From Aldehydirespirator sp028819505 (GTDB taxonomy: Bacteria; Actinomycetota; Acidimicrobiia; Acidimicrobiales; Aldehydirespiratoraceae): DNA of 64,000 bases. Both the position numbers and the translations under genes were made by a program. The stretch lies in the NCBI GenBank assembly GCA_965207755.1, contig OZ242297.1, positions 1,984,001 through 2,048,000 on the forward strand. The letters are read 5' to 3'. This document shows positions 8,201-16,410 of the stretch, in pieces. The first letter of the stretch is position 1. Every line of letters starts with the position of its first letter. Below the pieces are notes generated by a model. It saw only the letters and a list, made by a program, of their open reading frames with translations, made no database searches and was not told where the DNA came from.

Positions 8201-11200
8201 CAGGGGTCCTCCCCGGTTGCCGGCATGGACTCTCCTCGTCTGCCTCCCTGACGCCGCACAATACCGGCCAGGAGAGGCTTGAGGGACTCGGCGTAGGCGG
8301 CCAGCTTCGCCGGGCCGATGCCGCTGACGGCCAGCAAGCCCTCGTCGGTGGTCGGGCGGCGGCGGGCCAGCTCGCGCAGGGTGGCGTCGGAGAACACCAC
8401 GAAGGCGGGCACGCCGTCAGCTCTGCTCCGTTCCAGGCGCCACTGGCGCAGGCTCTCGAATGCGGCCGCGGCCTCGGGCTCGGCGGCTTCGTCGATGGGC
8501 GGGCTCTGCGCCTTGGATGCGGGCTTGGCAGCCCGAGCCGGCGCGGCGCGGGCAGCCGGTTCGGCGCGGGCAGCCGGCACGGGACTCTCTGCAGGCAGGC
8601 CCGCAGGTGCCAGGTTGGAGCGCCACTGCATCTCCCTGATGAAGGGGGACTGCGGGCCGTCGGCGACGACCAGCACCGACTCCGAGCCGCGGGTGATGGC
8701 GACGTGGAAGACGCGGCGCTCCTCCTCGGTGTCGCTGGCCAGGCGGTGCGGCATGAGTCCCTCGGTGGCCGACAGGACGATCACGTGGGGCCATTCAAGG
8801 CCCTTGACCCGGTGTACGGTGGCCAGCCGCACGCCCCGTCCCCACGACGGGCGTCCGGCGCGAGCATCACCCTCGTCGCCGTCGAGGCGGCCCTCTGTCA
8901 GGCGGCCTCGCAGCCAGTCCTCGAACCCGGCCGGGTCGCCGCAGTGCGGCGCCACCGACATCAGCGCTCGCAGGTCGTCGCCATGGGCGGAGCGGTCGAC
9001 CGACCGGCGCGACGCGTCGAGTCGCTCGTCGAGGCTGGCGCCGAGTTGTGTCCCGTCCCGGATCGCCTCCAGCAGCCGGAGAGTGTCGGCGCCTTCACGG
9101 GCCATGTCGCCGAGGCGCTCCACGTCGTCGGCGAAGTCCTCCACCCGTTCTGAGGTCCGCTCGTCGGAGATGCGCCCGGCCAGCCGGCGCAGCGCTCCCA
9201 CGTTGCGCTGCTCGGCTATCCATTCGACCACCCTCGGTGAGATGCCCCGTGGCGGACGGCGGGCGGCGGTGGCCAGCGCGTCTGCGGGAAGACGCGCCGC
9301 CCCGGAGGTGGCCAGACGGAGCCATGCCAGCGCGGCGGCCACGCCAGTGCGCTCCAGGAACCAGGGCCCGACCGGCGCCATGCAGTCGATTCCGGCTTCC
9401 GACAGCAGGATCTGCGGGGCCAGCAGCGTGCTGTTGACCCTGGTGAGCACGGCGATGTCCCTGGCGTCGGCGCCTCCGGCGATGAGGCTCCGGATCCGCT
9501 CGACCACCGCCAGGCCGCCGTCATGGGCTGCCTCGACCGCCAAGCACCGCTCGGCGACCCCATCCCGGTCGGACTCGTCAGCATCTGGCCAGGGCTCCTC
9601 CGGCGAGGCCATGTCAGGCTTGTCAGCGCCCTGCGATACCACATCCGGCAAGGCCATATCAGGCTTGTCAGCGCCCTGCGAGGCGACGGCGGGGACGCGA
9701 GCCGGGCCCGCCGAGATGTCCTTGGCGATGCGGTGGCGGTTGTGCGACAGCAGGTTGGAGGCGGCCTCCACCACATCGGGCGGGCAGCGATAGTTGACTC
9801 CGAGCAGGTGGCGGGCCGCGCCCGGGAAGAAGCGCTCGTACTCGATCAGCCAGCGGGGCGAGGCGCCGGAGTAGCCGTAGATGGTCTGGTCGTCGTCGCC
9901 GACTCCGAACACCTCCGCCCTGGGACCGGCCAACAGGCGGATCATCAGCAGATGCGCCGGCGTGAGGTCCTGGAACTCGTCCACCAGCAGCACGCCGCAC
10001 ACCCGGCGGGCCGCGGCCCGGGCACCCGGATCGGCCAGCAGCACCCCTATGGCCCGGACGATCTGATGGTCGAAGTCGACCGCGCCCCTCGCCTCCAGCG
10101 CCTCGGCGTAGGCCGGGGCCACCTCGGCGAGGCCCTCGACATCAGGGGCGTAGTCGCGCTCCACCTCGGCCGGGTCCCGCAGCCCGAGGCGGGATGCGCT
10201 GAGGGCCTCCACCCACGGCGCCAGCGGGTCGGTCATGGCCCGGCGCCGGCGTCGGGGCGCCCGCTCCCCCACCAGGCCGTGCAGCAGGTCGCGTACCGCC
10301 CGCTCGTCGATCACCTCGACTCGGCCGTGGTGGGCCGGGCGGGCGAAGGGGCCGGTGCCGTTGCACACCGCCAGCGCCAGGCTGTTGAGGGTGCGCACCT
10401 CCAAGCCTTCAAGGTCGGCGGTGCGCTCCTGCATCTCGGCCCGGGCCCTCACGTTGTAGGCCACCAGACACACCGCCGCAGGCGCCACGCCCAGGTCGCG
10501 GACCAGCCATCGGGCCCGCTCGGTCAGCACCCGGGTCTTGCCCGACCCGGCCGGGGCCACGATGCAGGCGCCCCCGCCGAGATGGCCCACAGCGCGTTGC
10601 TGGTCGGCCGCCAAGTCCGCGACCGGCGCGCAGTGCTTCAGGGCCGCCAGGTCGCCCACAGCCAGGTTGGCGGCGGGGATCAGTCCGGCACCCTGAAGCT
10701 CACCGGCGGCGGGGATCAGTCCGGCGCCCTGAAGCTCACCGGCGGCGGGGATCAGTCCGGCGCCCTGAAGCTCACCGGCGGCGGGGATCAGTCCGGCGCC
10801 CTGAAGCTCACCGGCGGCGAACGTGTCCAGCGGCCCGCCGTCGCACCAGGCGAGGTCCCCGGCAGGCGAGACGACATCGGCCGGCGCCCCCGCCACCGCT
10901 GGACGGGCGCCCAGTTCCAAGGCGAGGTCGCGGGGCGCGAAGCGCAACCTGTCAGGGTCTCGTGCGTCCGCCGCGTTGGCGGTGAGAAGGTGATGCCAGA
11001 CCTCGTCGGTCAGCGTCAGGCCGGGTCCCCATTCCCACCAGGACTCCTGCAGGGCTGGCTCGGCGCCCGGCAGCGGGCCGTCCAGTTCGATCACCAGCCG
11101 CTCGCGGCCGTGCCAGGCCGATCGCAGCCGCCGCCCGGCCGCCGCGTCCGGCGATGACGTCCTCACCGTCACCCGGGGGCACTGCTCCCACGGTGCAGGC

Positions 11201-11337
11201 GCGAGTTGCCCCGGCGACACCAGCACGCTGCGGCCCAGGCAGTCCGGCCCGGCGACCCGTTCCACGTCGCAGGCCGGGGCACTCCCAACCCCGCGGTCTC
11301 TCCTATGCACTGGTCCTAGCTCCACGCCGTCCAGCAT
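8200..11337 (-). CDS. UvrD/PcrA-like superfamily 1A DNA helicase with C-terminal HRDC domain
   Basis: 1045 residues from ATG 11337; the open frame continues upstream to 11535 but that part lies over a dispersed repeat. SF1 motifs are complete: I VAPAGSGKTRVLTERA (about residue 260), II LLVDEFQDLTPAHL, III GDDDQTIYGYSGA, IV LGVNYRCP, V ATVHRVKGLEWPHV and VI VFHVAITRGSE. The last ~90 residues (LRQWRLERSRADGVPAFVVF onward) form an HRDC domain. The N-terminal ~250 residues are unassigned and end in four copies of the peptide GELQGAGLIPAA. A second short repeat (SQGADKPDMA, two copies) lies in the 2A/2B region. It heads an operon with hicB-hicA, which is unusual and may tie DNA repair or defence to a toxin. 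Confidence 0.9.
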   Translation of the reverse strand: MLDGVELGPVHRRDRGVGSAPACDVERVAGPDCLGRSVLVSPGQLAPAPWEQCPRVTVRTSSPDAAAGRRLRSAWHGRERLVIELDGPLPGAEPALQESWWEWGPGLTLTDEVWHHLLTANAADARDPDRLRFAPRDLALELGARPAVAGAPADVVSPAGDLAWCDGGPLDTFAAGELQGAGLIPAAGELQGAGLIPAAGELQGAGLIPAAGELQGAGLIPAANLAVGDLAALKHCAPVADLAADQQRAVGHLGGGACIVAPAGSGKTRVLTERARWLVRDLGVAPAAVCLVAYNVRARAEMQERTADLEGLEVRTLNSLALAVCNGTGPFARPAHHGRVEVIDERAVRDLLHGLVGERAPRRRRRAMTDPLAPWVEALSASRLGLRDPAEVERDYAPDVEGLAEVAPAYAEALEARGAVDFDHQIVRAIGVLLADPGARAAARRVCGVLLVDEFQDLTPAHLLMIRLLAGPRAEVFGVGDDDQTIYGYSGASPRWLIEYERFFPGAARHLLGVNYRCPPDVVEAASNLLSHNRHRIAKDISAGPARVPAVASQGADKPDMALPDVVSQGADKPDMASPEEPWPDADESDRDGVAERCLAVEAAHDGGLAVVERIRSLIAGGADARDIAVLTRVNSTLLAPQILLSEAGIDCMAPVGPWFLERTGVAAALAWLRLATSGAARLPADALATAARRPPRGISPRVVEWIAEQRNVGALRRLAGRISDERTSERVEDFADDVERLGDMAREGADTLRLLEAIRDGTQLGASLDERLDASRRSVDRSAHGDDLRALMSVAPHCGDPAGFEDWLRGRLTEGRLDGDEGDARAGRPSWGRGVRLATVHRVKGLEWPHVIVLSATEGLMPHRLASDTEEERRVFHVAITRGSESVLVVADGPQSPFIREMQWRSNLAPAGLPAESPVPAARAEPAARAAPARAAKPASKAQSPPIDEAAEPEAAAAFESLRQWRLERSRADGVPAFVVFSDATLRELARRRPTTDEGLLAVSGIGPAKLAAYAESLKPLLAGIVRRQGGRRGESMPATGEDP
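9606..9681 (-). repeat. In-frame direct repeat in the helicase gene (SQGADKPDMA)
   Basis: 31 nt at 9606-9636 recur at 9651-9681 with one change, a 45-nt period (15 codons). They encode the low-complexity peptide SQGADKPDMA twice and keep the frame. Confidence 0.8.
10669..10812 (-). repeat. Four tandem 36-nt repeats in the helicase gene (GELQGAGLIPAA)
   Basis: Four head-to-tail copies of a 36-nt unit (10669, 10705, 10741, 10777), identical except one base in the first. Each adds 12 residues (AAGELQGAGLIP) to a linker just before the Walker A motif. The near-identity implies recent expansion. Confidence 0.92.
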
Positions 11338-11704
11338 GCGGCCGGCGGACACCGCCCGCCCGTCCCGAACTGGCAGCAGAACGCACGCATACCGTGCAAA
11401 ACGCTGCCAATTCCCGATGTGAGCGGGTCTCACGGGCGGGGGTGGACCGTAGGCGCTCGATCGCCGCCAGTACCGTGACGGTCGGCGCGGACGCTGCGAG
11501 CCCGGTGAACCGGGGGGTGGCCCGGAGGCGCTCAATCGCCGCCAGTACCCGGTCGGGCCGGTGGCAGCGGCCGTGATCGGAGCCGGACCGTATGCATGTC
11601 TCCAGCAGTTGGTCGTGCCGGGCCGTCTGCTTCCAGGGCAGCGGCAGGTAGACGGGCAGCCCGAAGGCGTCGGGCGAGGCGTTGATGACGCCGTGCAGCC
11701 TCAT
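11303..11704 (-). CDS. Doubtful small ORF with a dihydropteroate-synthase-like N-terminus
   Basis: 133 residues from ATG 11704. The start RLHGVINASPDAFGLPVYLP recalls the first strand of dihydropteroate synthases (GVINxTPDSF) but nothing after it fits that family. Residues after about 55 consist of two copies of VLAAIERLR with different linkers. The ORF runs through family A repeat copy 2 and overlaps the helicase start, so the 3' half is probably not coding. It may be a decayed gene. Confidence 0.25.
   Translation of the reverse strand: MRLHGVINASPDAFGLPVYLPLPWKQTARHDQLLETCIRSGSDHGRCHRPDRVLAAIERLRATPRFTGLAASAPTVTVLAAIERLRSTPARETRSHRELAAFCTVCVRSAASSGRAGGVRRPHAGRRGARTSA
11367..11413 (+). repeat. 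Dispersed intergenic palindromic repeat, family A, copy 2
   Basis: 47 nt, nearly identical to copy 3. Outer arms AACTGGCAGC and GCTGCCAATT plus inner arms GCACG/CGTGC around a CATAC loop predict a two-tier hairpin with an internal loop. It lies just upstream of the helicase start. Confidence 0.85.
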
Positions 11705-11789
11705 CGAACCAACCCGGCAATCGGCCACACCCGGCAGTGTCGCACGGAAGGGGGCCGCATCCCACCCCCCTGACGATGAAACGCCTGGT

Positions 11790-11795
11790 TAGAGT
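11790..11795 (+). promoter_or_regulatory. TANNNT -10 box before the intact DUF2510 gene
   Basis: TAGAGT ends 7 nt before GTG 11803 with no Shine-Dalgarno sequence, the same layout as its paralogue at 7070. Confidence 0.55.
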
Positions 11796-11802
11796 CACCG
11801 GG

Positions 11803-12810
11803 GTGAGCGACCTGCCGCCGGCCGACTGGTACACCGACCCCGAGGACGAGTCGCTGTACCGCTACTGGGACGGGTCGGCCTGGACCGAGCACCGGGCCCC
11901 CCGCCACAGCCCGTCGGATGGCGAGACGGCGCCGGGCCCGGGCCGGCTGCGCCGACCGGGGCGGCTCTTGGCCGACACGTTCTCGGTCGCAGGCAGGCGG
12001 TGGAGGAGCTGCGCGGCCGCCGCCCTGATCTACCTCGTCGGGCAGGTGGCGATGGTGGTGCTGCTGCTCATGGCCGCCGACAGCATCTTGATGGGCGAGT
12101 TGGGTGAGATCTGGGAGAGGGTCAGCGACCCCGACTTCGATCCGGAGGCGCCCGAGCAGACGGCATACTTCGAATCGCTGGAGGCGGATCTCTCGCCCGT
12201 GAACTTCGTGCCGCTCGTGCTGGGCGTCGGCGCCGTATGGTTCGCGGGCAACCTGCTGCAGGCGACCGTGATGCGCGTCGTGCTGAGCGACCTGCGGGGC
12301 CGGCCTCTGACTGCGACCGACGCGCTCAGGCAGGCTCTGGGCCGGGTCCCGCGACTGATGGGCCTCGACCTCCAGGTGGCCGCGATCCTCCTGATCGCGG
12401 TGACCGCAGCGCTCGTCGGGGGAGCCTTGGCGCCTCTGCTGCTGATACTGCTAGTCCCGGCCGTCATCGTCGGCGCCGTGTATCTCACGGTGGTGGTGTC
12501 GATGGCTCTCGCCTACGCCTCGGTCGGGCCGGCCACACCGTCGCTCCCGTACGGCGCCCGCCTCGTGCGGGGACGGTTCTGGGCGACGTTCGGACGGCTC
12601 CTGCTCGTCTTGGCGGTGCTGACGGCCGTGAGCCTCGCGCTCGGGGTGGTGACGGCCCTCGCCGGGATCGGCTCGCCGGCATTCGCGGGTGGGCAAGCTC
12701 TACCGGTCGTGTCACAGCTGGTGCAGACGGTGGTCGGAACAGCGGCCACGGTGGTGGGCATGACCGCGGCGGCGATCATCTACCACGACCTGGGGGGCGA
12801 CTCGGAGTGA
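11803..12810 (+). CDS. DUF2510 multi-pass membrane protein
   Basis: 335 residues from GTG 11803. This start was chosen because the paralogue at 7070 starts at the matching codon and a TAGAGT box lies 7 nt upstream; an ATG at 11776 is possible. The N-terminal DUF2510 domain (LPPADWYTDPEDESLYRYWD and GSAWTEHRAPRH) is followed by about six hydrophobic segments: LIYLVGQVAMVVLLLMA, VPLVLGVGAVWFAGNLL, VAAILLIAVTAALVGGALAP, LLILLVPAVIVGAVYLTVVV, LLLVLAVLTAVSLALGVVTA and one near the C-terminus. The function of the family is not established. The gene converges on the sufC2 operon and stands alone. Confidence 0.8.
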   Translation: MSDLPPADWYTDPEDESLYRYWDGSAWTEHRAPRHSPSDGETAPGPGRLRRPGRLLADTFSVAGRRWRSCAAAALIYLVGQVAMVVLLLMAADSILMGELGEIWERVSDPDFDPEAPEQTAYFESLEADLSPVNFVPLVLGVGAVWFAGNLLQATVMRVVLSDLRGRPLTATDALRQALGRVPRLMGLDLQVAAILLIAVTAALVGGALAPLLLILLVPAVIVGAVYLTVVVSMALAYASVGPATPSLPYGARLVRGRFWATFGRLLLVLAVLTAVSLALGVVTALAGIGSPAFAGGQALPVVSQLVQTVVGTAATVVGMTAAAIIYHDLGGDSE

Positions 12811-12823
12811 GGCGCCCCGGCTT

Positions 12824-13114
12824 CTAGCCGCCGGCCGCGTCGACCCGCTCGACGAAGTCGCGGTCGCGGGCCGAGAGGCCGCCCACGTCGTGGCTGGTGA
12901 CGGCCAGTTCCACCCTGTTGTAGACGTTGGACCACTCGGGGTGATGGAAGAGCCGCTCGGCGATGAGGGCCACATGGGCCATGAACGCGAACGCGGCCCG
13001 GAAGTCGGCGAACACATAGGAGCGGCGCAGCACGTCGCCGTCGCGGCGCCACTCGGGATGAGCGGCCAGCACCTCCGCGATCTCGGCCTCGGTCAGCAGG
13101 TCGTCGTTGCTCAT
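12824..13114 (-). CDS. phhB: 4a-hydroxytetrahydrobiopterin dehydratase (pterin carbinolamine dehydratase)
   Basis: 96 residues, the normal length for this family. The active-site block FHHPEWSNVYNRVELAVTSH (H57, H58 and H75 in the ATG 13114 numbering) and the DVGGLSARDRDF C-terminus are diagnostic. The enzyme dehydrates 4a-hydroxytetrahydropterin made by aromatic amino acid hydroxylases, and members also have roles in pterin/molybdopterin metabolism. No hydroxylase gene is visible nearby. It follows sufC2 by only 9 bp, yet has its own TAGCAT box 6 nt before the ATG, so it may be made both from the suf message and from a leaderless one. Confidence 0.92.
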   Translation of the reverse strand: MSNDDLLTEAEIAEVLAAHPEWRRDGDVLRRSYVFADFRAAFAFMAHVALIAERLFHHPEWSNVYNRVELAVTSHDVGGLSARDRDFVERVDAAGG

Positions 13115-13120
13115 GGCCCG

Positions 13121-13126
13121 ATGCTA
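13121..13126 (-). promoter_or_regulatory. TANNNT -10 box before the pterin dehydratase gene
   Basis: TAGCAT on the minus strand, 6 nt before ATG 13114. Its TAG is also the sufC2 stop codon, so the promoter, if real, is embedded in the operon. Confidence 0.45.
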
Positions 13127-13915
13127 CGTCAGCAGGTCGGCGAACGGGTCTCCGAAGGGGTCGGTGAAGGGTGCCGCCTCGGGCTCGGGCAGGGCAGGGG
13201 TCCAGCGCTCGTAGCCCTCGGCCTCGAGCTCCTCGGCCAGCTCCGCGCCGCCGGACTCCTGTATGCGGCCTCCCGCGAAGACGTGAACGGCGTCGGGTCG
13301 GAGGTGGTCGAACACCCGGCTTGAGTGGGTGATGGCCAGCACCCCCAGCCCGTCGTGCTCGGTGGCGTCCTCGATCCGGTCGCCCACGAACCGCAGGGCG
13401 TCGACGTCGAGTCCGGAGTCGAGCTCGTCGACGACCGCGAACACTGGCTTCAGCACGCCGAGTTGCAGGGCCTCGTTGCGCTTGCGCTCGCCCCCTGACA
13501 GGTCGACGTTCACCGGGCGGGCCAGGAACTTCTCGTCGAAGCCGATCCGCTCCGCCTCCTCGCGCATTCGCTCGGCCACCGCGGCGCCCTCGGCGGTACA
13601 CGCCGACTCGGTGAGCATGTCGAGCAGCGAGACGCCCGGCACCTCGGTCGGATACTGCATGGCCAGGAAGAGACCGGCCTCGGCCCGGCGCCACGCCGGC
13701 ATCCCCAGCAGTTCGGTGCCGTCGAGGCGTACCGAGCCGCCGAGCCCGTCGTAGCCGTGGCGACCGGCGATGACGTGGGCCAGGGTCGACTTGCCCGAGC
13801 CGTTCGGGCCCATGACCGCATGCACCTCGCCCGCGGCCACCTCCAGATCGACGCCGGTGAGGATCTCCCGGCCGGCTACGGAGGCCCGCAGTCCTTCGAT
13901 CACCAGAGTGCTCAC
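13124..13915 (-). CDS. sufC: Fe-S cluster assembly ATPase SufC (copy 2, with sufD)
   Basis: 263 residues from GTG 13915; the frame is open nine codons further but those overlap nothing recognisable. Walker A GPNGSGKST, Q-loop LAMQYPTEVPGV, signature VDLSGGERKRNEALQL, Walker B FAVVDELDSGLDVDAL and switch histidine LAITHSSRVF are intact. Compared with sufC1 at 4434 it has an extra C-terminal tail rich in proline and acidic residues. Its place after the Rieske gene and sufD makes it the likely partner of SufB and SufD in the scaffold complex. The two SufC proteins are clearly diverged, not a recent duplication. Confidence 0.93.
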   Translation of the reverse strand: MSTLVIEGLRASVAGREILTGVDLEVAAGEVHAVMGPNGSGKSTLAHVIAGRHGYDGLGGSVRLDGTELLGMPAWRRAEAGLFLAMQYPTEVPGVSLLDMLTESACTAEGAAVAERMREEAERIGFDEKFLARPVNVDLSGGERKRNEALQLGVLKPVFAVVDELDSGLDVDALRFVGDRIEDATEHDGLGVLAITHSSRVFDHLRPDAVHVFAGGRIQESGGAELAEELEAEGYERWTPALPEPEAAPFTDPFGDPFADLLT

Positions 13916-13976
13916 GAAGCGGGCTCCGGGAGCAAGCCCCAATACACGGAAGCCCGGCGCGTCGTAGCAGTCTCAT

Positions 13977-14026
13977 TCCCGCTCTCGTTGGCTGCGCTCA
14001 CGGGCCGCTCGGGCCACGGCCTCGCT
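13977..14026 (+). repeat. Dispersed 50-bp repeat, family B, copy 2
   Basis: Same 50-mer as at 4322 with a few changes near the start (CTCTCGTTGGCTGCG). It lies between the Rieske gene and sufC2, about 61 bp before the sufC2 start, in the opposite orientation to that gene. Confidence 0.75.
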
Positions 14027-14045
14027 CCCCGTCTCGTGACAATGC

Positions 14046-14396
14046 TCATAGATCGCTCCCTGTTCGCTCGTCCTCCGGGTCGTCGCCGAGGTTCAACACG
14101 ACCCGGCCGTCCACGACGGAGACCTCGTAGACGGGCACGGCCCGGGTAGCCGGAAGCGACAGCGGCTCGCCGGTCTCGAGGTCGAACACGGCGCCGTGGG
14201 CGACGCACTCGATGGCGCAGTCCTCGGGCTCCACCCAGCCCTCCGACAGCGACACCTCGGCGTGGCTGCACATGTCGCCGATGGCATAGACGTCGTCGCC
14301 GATGCGCACGACCGCGATCTCGCGGCCGGCCACCTCGACGCGCCGGGCCGAGTCGGGCGCAATCTCGTCGAGGGAGAACAGGTCGTGGGTCGTCAT
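14046..14396 (-). CDS. Rieske [2Fe-2S] ferredoxin-like protein
   Basis: 116 residues with a single Rieske domain. The cluster ligands are C43-S-H45 and C64-V-A-H67 in AIGDMCSHAEVSL and IECVAHGAVFDL. The second box is CxxH, as in dioxygenase-type ferredoxins. No membrane segment or extra catalytic domain is present. A similar gene is often embedded in actinobacterial suf operons between sufD and sufC, as here; it probably serves cluster assembly or acts as an electron carrier, but the partner is not shown by sequence. A GGAG-like ribosome-binding site precedes ATG 14396. Confidence 0.92.
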   Translation of the reverse strand: MTTHDLFSLDEIAPDSARRVEVAGREIAVVRIGDDVYAIGDMCSHAEVSLSEGWVEPEDCAIECVAHGAVFDLETGEPLSLPATRAVPVYEVSVVDGRVVLNLGDDPEDERTGSDL

Positions 14397-14459
14397 CTTC
14401 GCTGCTCCGATCTCGGTGGGGCCGCTCGTCTCGGTGGGACCGCTCGGCCGGTCATCGCG

Positions 14460-15749
14460 TCACGCCGCCTGGCTCAACATCTGGTTGAGCTTCACAGAGA
14501 GCGCTCGCCTGACGCCGTCGGTAATGGACCGCACGGGCAGGGCATCGATCACCTCGTCGAAGAACCCGGCCACGATCAGGCGCTCGGCCACGGGGGTCGG
14601 CACCCCCCGGCTCTCCAGGTAGAAGACCTGGTCGGGGTCCACAGGCCCCACCGCGGAGGCGTGGCTGCACCGGACGTCGTTGTTCTCGATCTCCAGGTTC
14701 GGCACCGACTCGGCCCAGGCGTCGTCGCTGAGCTTCAGATTCCGGTTGGTCTGGAAGGCGTTGGTGCCCCTGGCGTCGGGTCTGACCCGGATCAGGCCGG
14801 TGTACACGCTGCGGGCCGAGTCGCCTACTGCGCCCTTGTAGAGCAGGTTGGAGGTGGTGTCGGGGGCGGCGTGGTCCTGGTAGGTGCGAAAGTCGAGGAT
14901 CTGGTCGCCGGCACCGAAGTAGACCGACAGCAGGTCGCCGCCGGCGCCCCGCCCGACGAGGCGCGTGTCGGCCCGGGTGCGGGCGTAGCCGCCTCCGAGC
15001 GCGACCGAGGCGGCCACCAGGGAGGCGTCGCGCTCCACCCGGGCGGTGTGGGCCGCGATCTGCCAGGCTCGGGGATCGTGCTGCTGCAGGTTGAGGTAGC
15101 CGAGCCGGCCGGCCGGGCCTACGTCCAGTTCCACCACCGGCACCACCAGCGCCGGTCCGCCCGAGTGTTGGACATCGAGCACGGTGGCCTGCGCGGCGCG
15201 GCCCACCCTGACCACAAGCCGGGGGAAGCTGGCCGCACCGGCCTCGCGGGCGTGGTGCCGTACCACGATCACGCCGTCGAGGATCGCTCCGTCGGGCACG
15301 TCCACCACCAGGGGCGCCGGGGCGAAGGCGTCGTTCAGCACGGTGAAGTAGTCCGACGCCCCGTCCGACACCGAGCCCAGCAACCCTTCCGCGCCGGCCG
15401 CTTCGGTCAGCGGCCCGACGTACGCGCCCGCAGCCGAGAGCCTGTCGATCCCGTCGACGGCCGCCACCCGGCCGTCGACCACGTCCACCACGGCCGTGAC
15501 CGGCGCGCCGTCGATGCCGATCACGTCGCTGCCGGCGCCGGGCCGGTCCGGAGCCGCCGCAGTTGCGGCGCCGTTGGCAGGACGGTAGGAGGCGAGGTCG
15601 AGGTCGGCGATCGCGCTGTAGCGCCACTCCTCGGCGGCGGTGGTGGGAGGCGCCGCGGCCGCGAAGCGCTCAGCGGCTGCCGACCGGCGCTCTGCCAGCC
15701 AGCGGGGGCCCGGCAGGCTCCGGGCGGCGTCGACAGTGAACTGGTGCAC
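14460..15749 (-). CDS. sufD: Fe-S cluster assembly scaffold protein SufD
   Basis: 429 residues from GTG 15749. It has the SufB/SufD beta-helix core and the C-terminal helical region with SHASAVGPVDPDQVFYLESR and GVPTPVAERLIVAGFFDEV, which matches SufD. The N-terminal EEWRYSAIADLDL is also typical. SufD pairs with SufB and binds SufC. It begins the minus-strand run sufD-Rieske-sufC2-phhB. The cognate sufB lies 22 kb away in the same orientation (37772-39613), separated by a macroglobulin gene and a defence island. Confidence 0.93.
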   Translation of the reverse strand: MHQFTVDAARSLPGPRWLAERRSAAAERFAAAAPPTTAAEEWRYSAIADLDLASYRPANGAATAAAPDRPGAGSDVIGIDGAPVTAVVDVVDGRVAAVDGIDRLSAAGAYVGPLTEAAGAEGLLGSVSDGASDYFTVLNDAFAPAPLVVDVPDGAILDGVIVVRHHAREAGAASFPRLVVRVGRAAQATVLDVQHSGGPALVVPVVELDVGPAGRLGYLNLQQHDPRAWQIAAHTARVERDASLVAASVALGGGYARTRADTRLVGRGAGGDLLSVYFGAGDQILDFRTYQDHAAPDTTSNLLYKGAVGDSARSVYTGLIRVRPDARGTNAFQTNRNLKLSDDAWAESVPNLEIENNDVRCSHASAVGPVDPDQVFYLESRGVPTPVAERLIVAGFFDEVIDALPVRSITDGVRRALSVKLNQMLSQAA

Positions 15750-15800
15750 TAGCAGGCCGCGCCGGCAGGTCGCGAGCGTCTCGTGCAGTGACGTCGTGTT

Positions 15801-15850
15801 TCCCGCTCTTGTTCTCTGCGCTCACGGGCCGCTCGGGCCACGGCCTCGCT
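15801..15850 (+). repeat. Dispersed 50-bp repeat, family B, copy 3
   Basis: 50-mer almost identical to copy 1 (CTCTTGTTCTCTGCGCTCAC ... GGCCACGGCCTCGCT). It ends the intergenic region upstream of sufD and begins 52 bp before the sufD start, antisense to it. Confidence 0.75.
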
Positions 15851-15907
15851 CGCCACCGTGCATGTCTCCTGTGAACTCATCGTGTGTCCGCTCGGCCTCG
15901 GCAGGTG

Positions 15908-16339
15908 TCAGCCGCCGTCGCGATACCGCCTGCGGAACCGCTCGCCCAGCCCGCCCGAGGAGGGCCCGCCCTTGCCTTTGCCCCTGCCCTTGGACTTGCC
16001 GCCCTTGGCCCGGCTCCTCGAGCCCCGGCGCTTGCGCCGCTCGGCCTCGACCTCGGCGATCACGTCGGGGGCGGCCGCGTTCACGATGTCCTCGGCCGCG
16101 TCGAGCAGCGCCCCGATGCTGTCGTCGCTTCCCAGGCTCTCGGGCTCGGGCGGGGTCTCCGGGGTGACGAGGGTGCCGTAGCTCCAGTTGACGTCGGCCA
16201 GTCGACGGGTGTACTTCGGGCAGTCGTCGGGGCAGCGCCACGGCGCCTCGGGGGCCAGGTCCAGATCGCACTTGCGCACCGTCTCGCCGTTGGGATAGGT
16301 GCGCGACTCGAAGTACTTGCAGTCCTGGCGCATCGGCAT
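15908..16339 (-). CDS. Conserved-looking four-cysteine protein of unknown function
   Basis: 143 residues from ATG 16339 (alternatives at 16348 and 16333). The N-terminal 45 residues hold four cysteines, C7, C24, C36 and C40, in DCKYFESRTYPNGETVRKC and WRCPDDCPKY. This arrangement could bind zinc or an Fe-S cluster. The C-terminal third is a basic KGGKSKGRGKGKGG-type tail that may bind nucleic acid. I do not recognise a named family. It lies upstream of sufD on the same strand, separated by a family B repeat, so a link to Fe-S biogenesis is possible but unproven. Confidence 0.65.
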   Translation of the reverse strand: MPMRQDCKYFESRTYPNGETVRKCDLDLAPEAPWRCPDDCPKYTRRLADVNWSYGTLVTPETPPEPESLGSDDSIGALLDAAEDIVNAAAPDVIAEVEAERRKRRGSRSRAKGGKSKGRGKGKGGPSSGGLGERFRRRYRDGG

Positions 16340-16410
16340 GCCTCTCATTGTGGCATCCCGCCGGGGGTTCGCGTCGCGGTTCCGCCGAACCGCGGCCTCC
16401 TTGTCCGGGG

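Noticed and set aside
11303..11704. Dihydropteroate synthase
   Set aside because: Only a GVINASPDAF-like start matches. Length, later motifs and the overlapping repeat element do not fit.
13124..13915. Recent duplication of sufC1
   Set aside because: The two SufC proteins differ throughout, including motif flanks and C-terminal tail, and are not near-identical in DNA.
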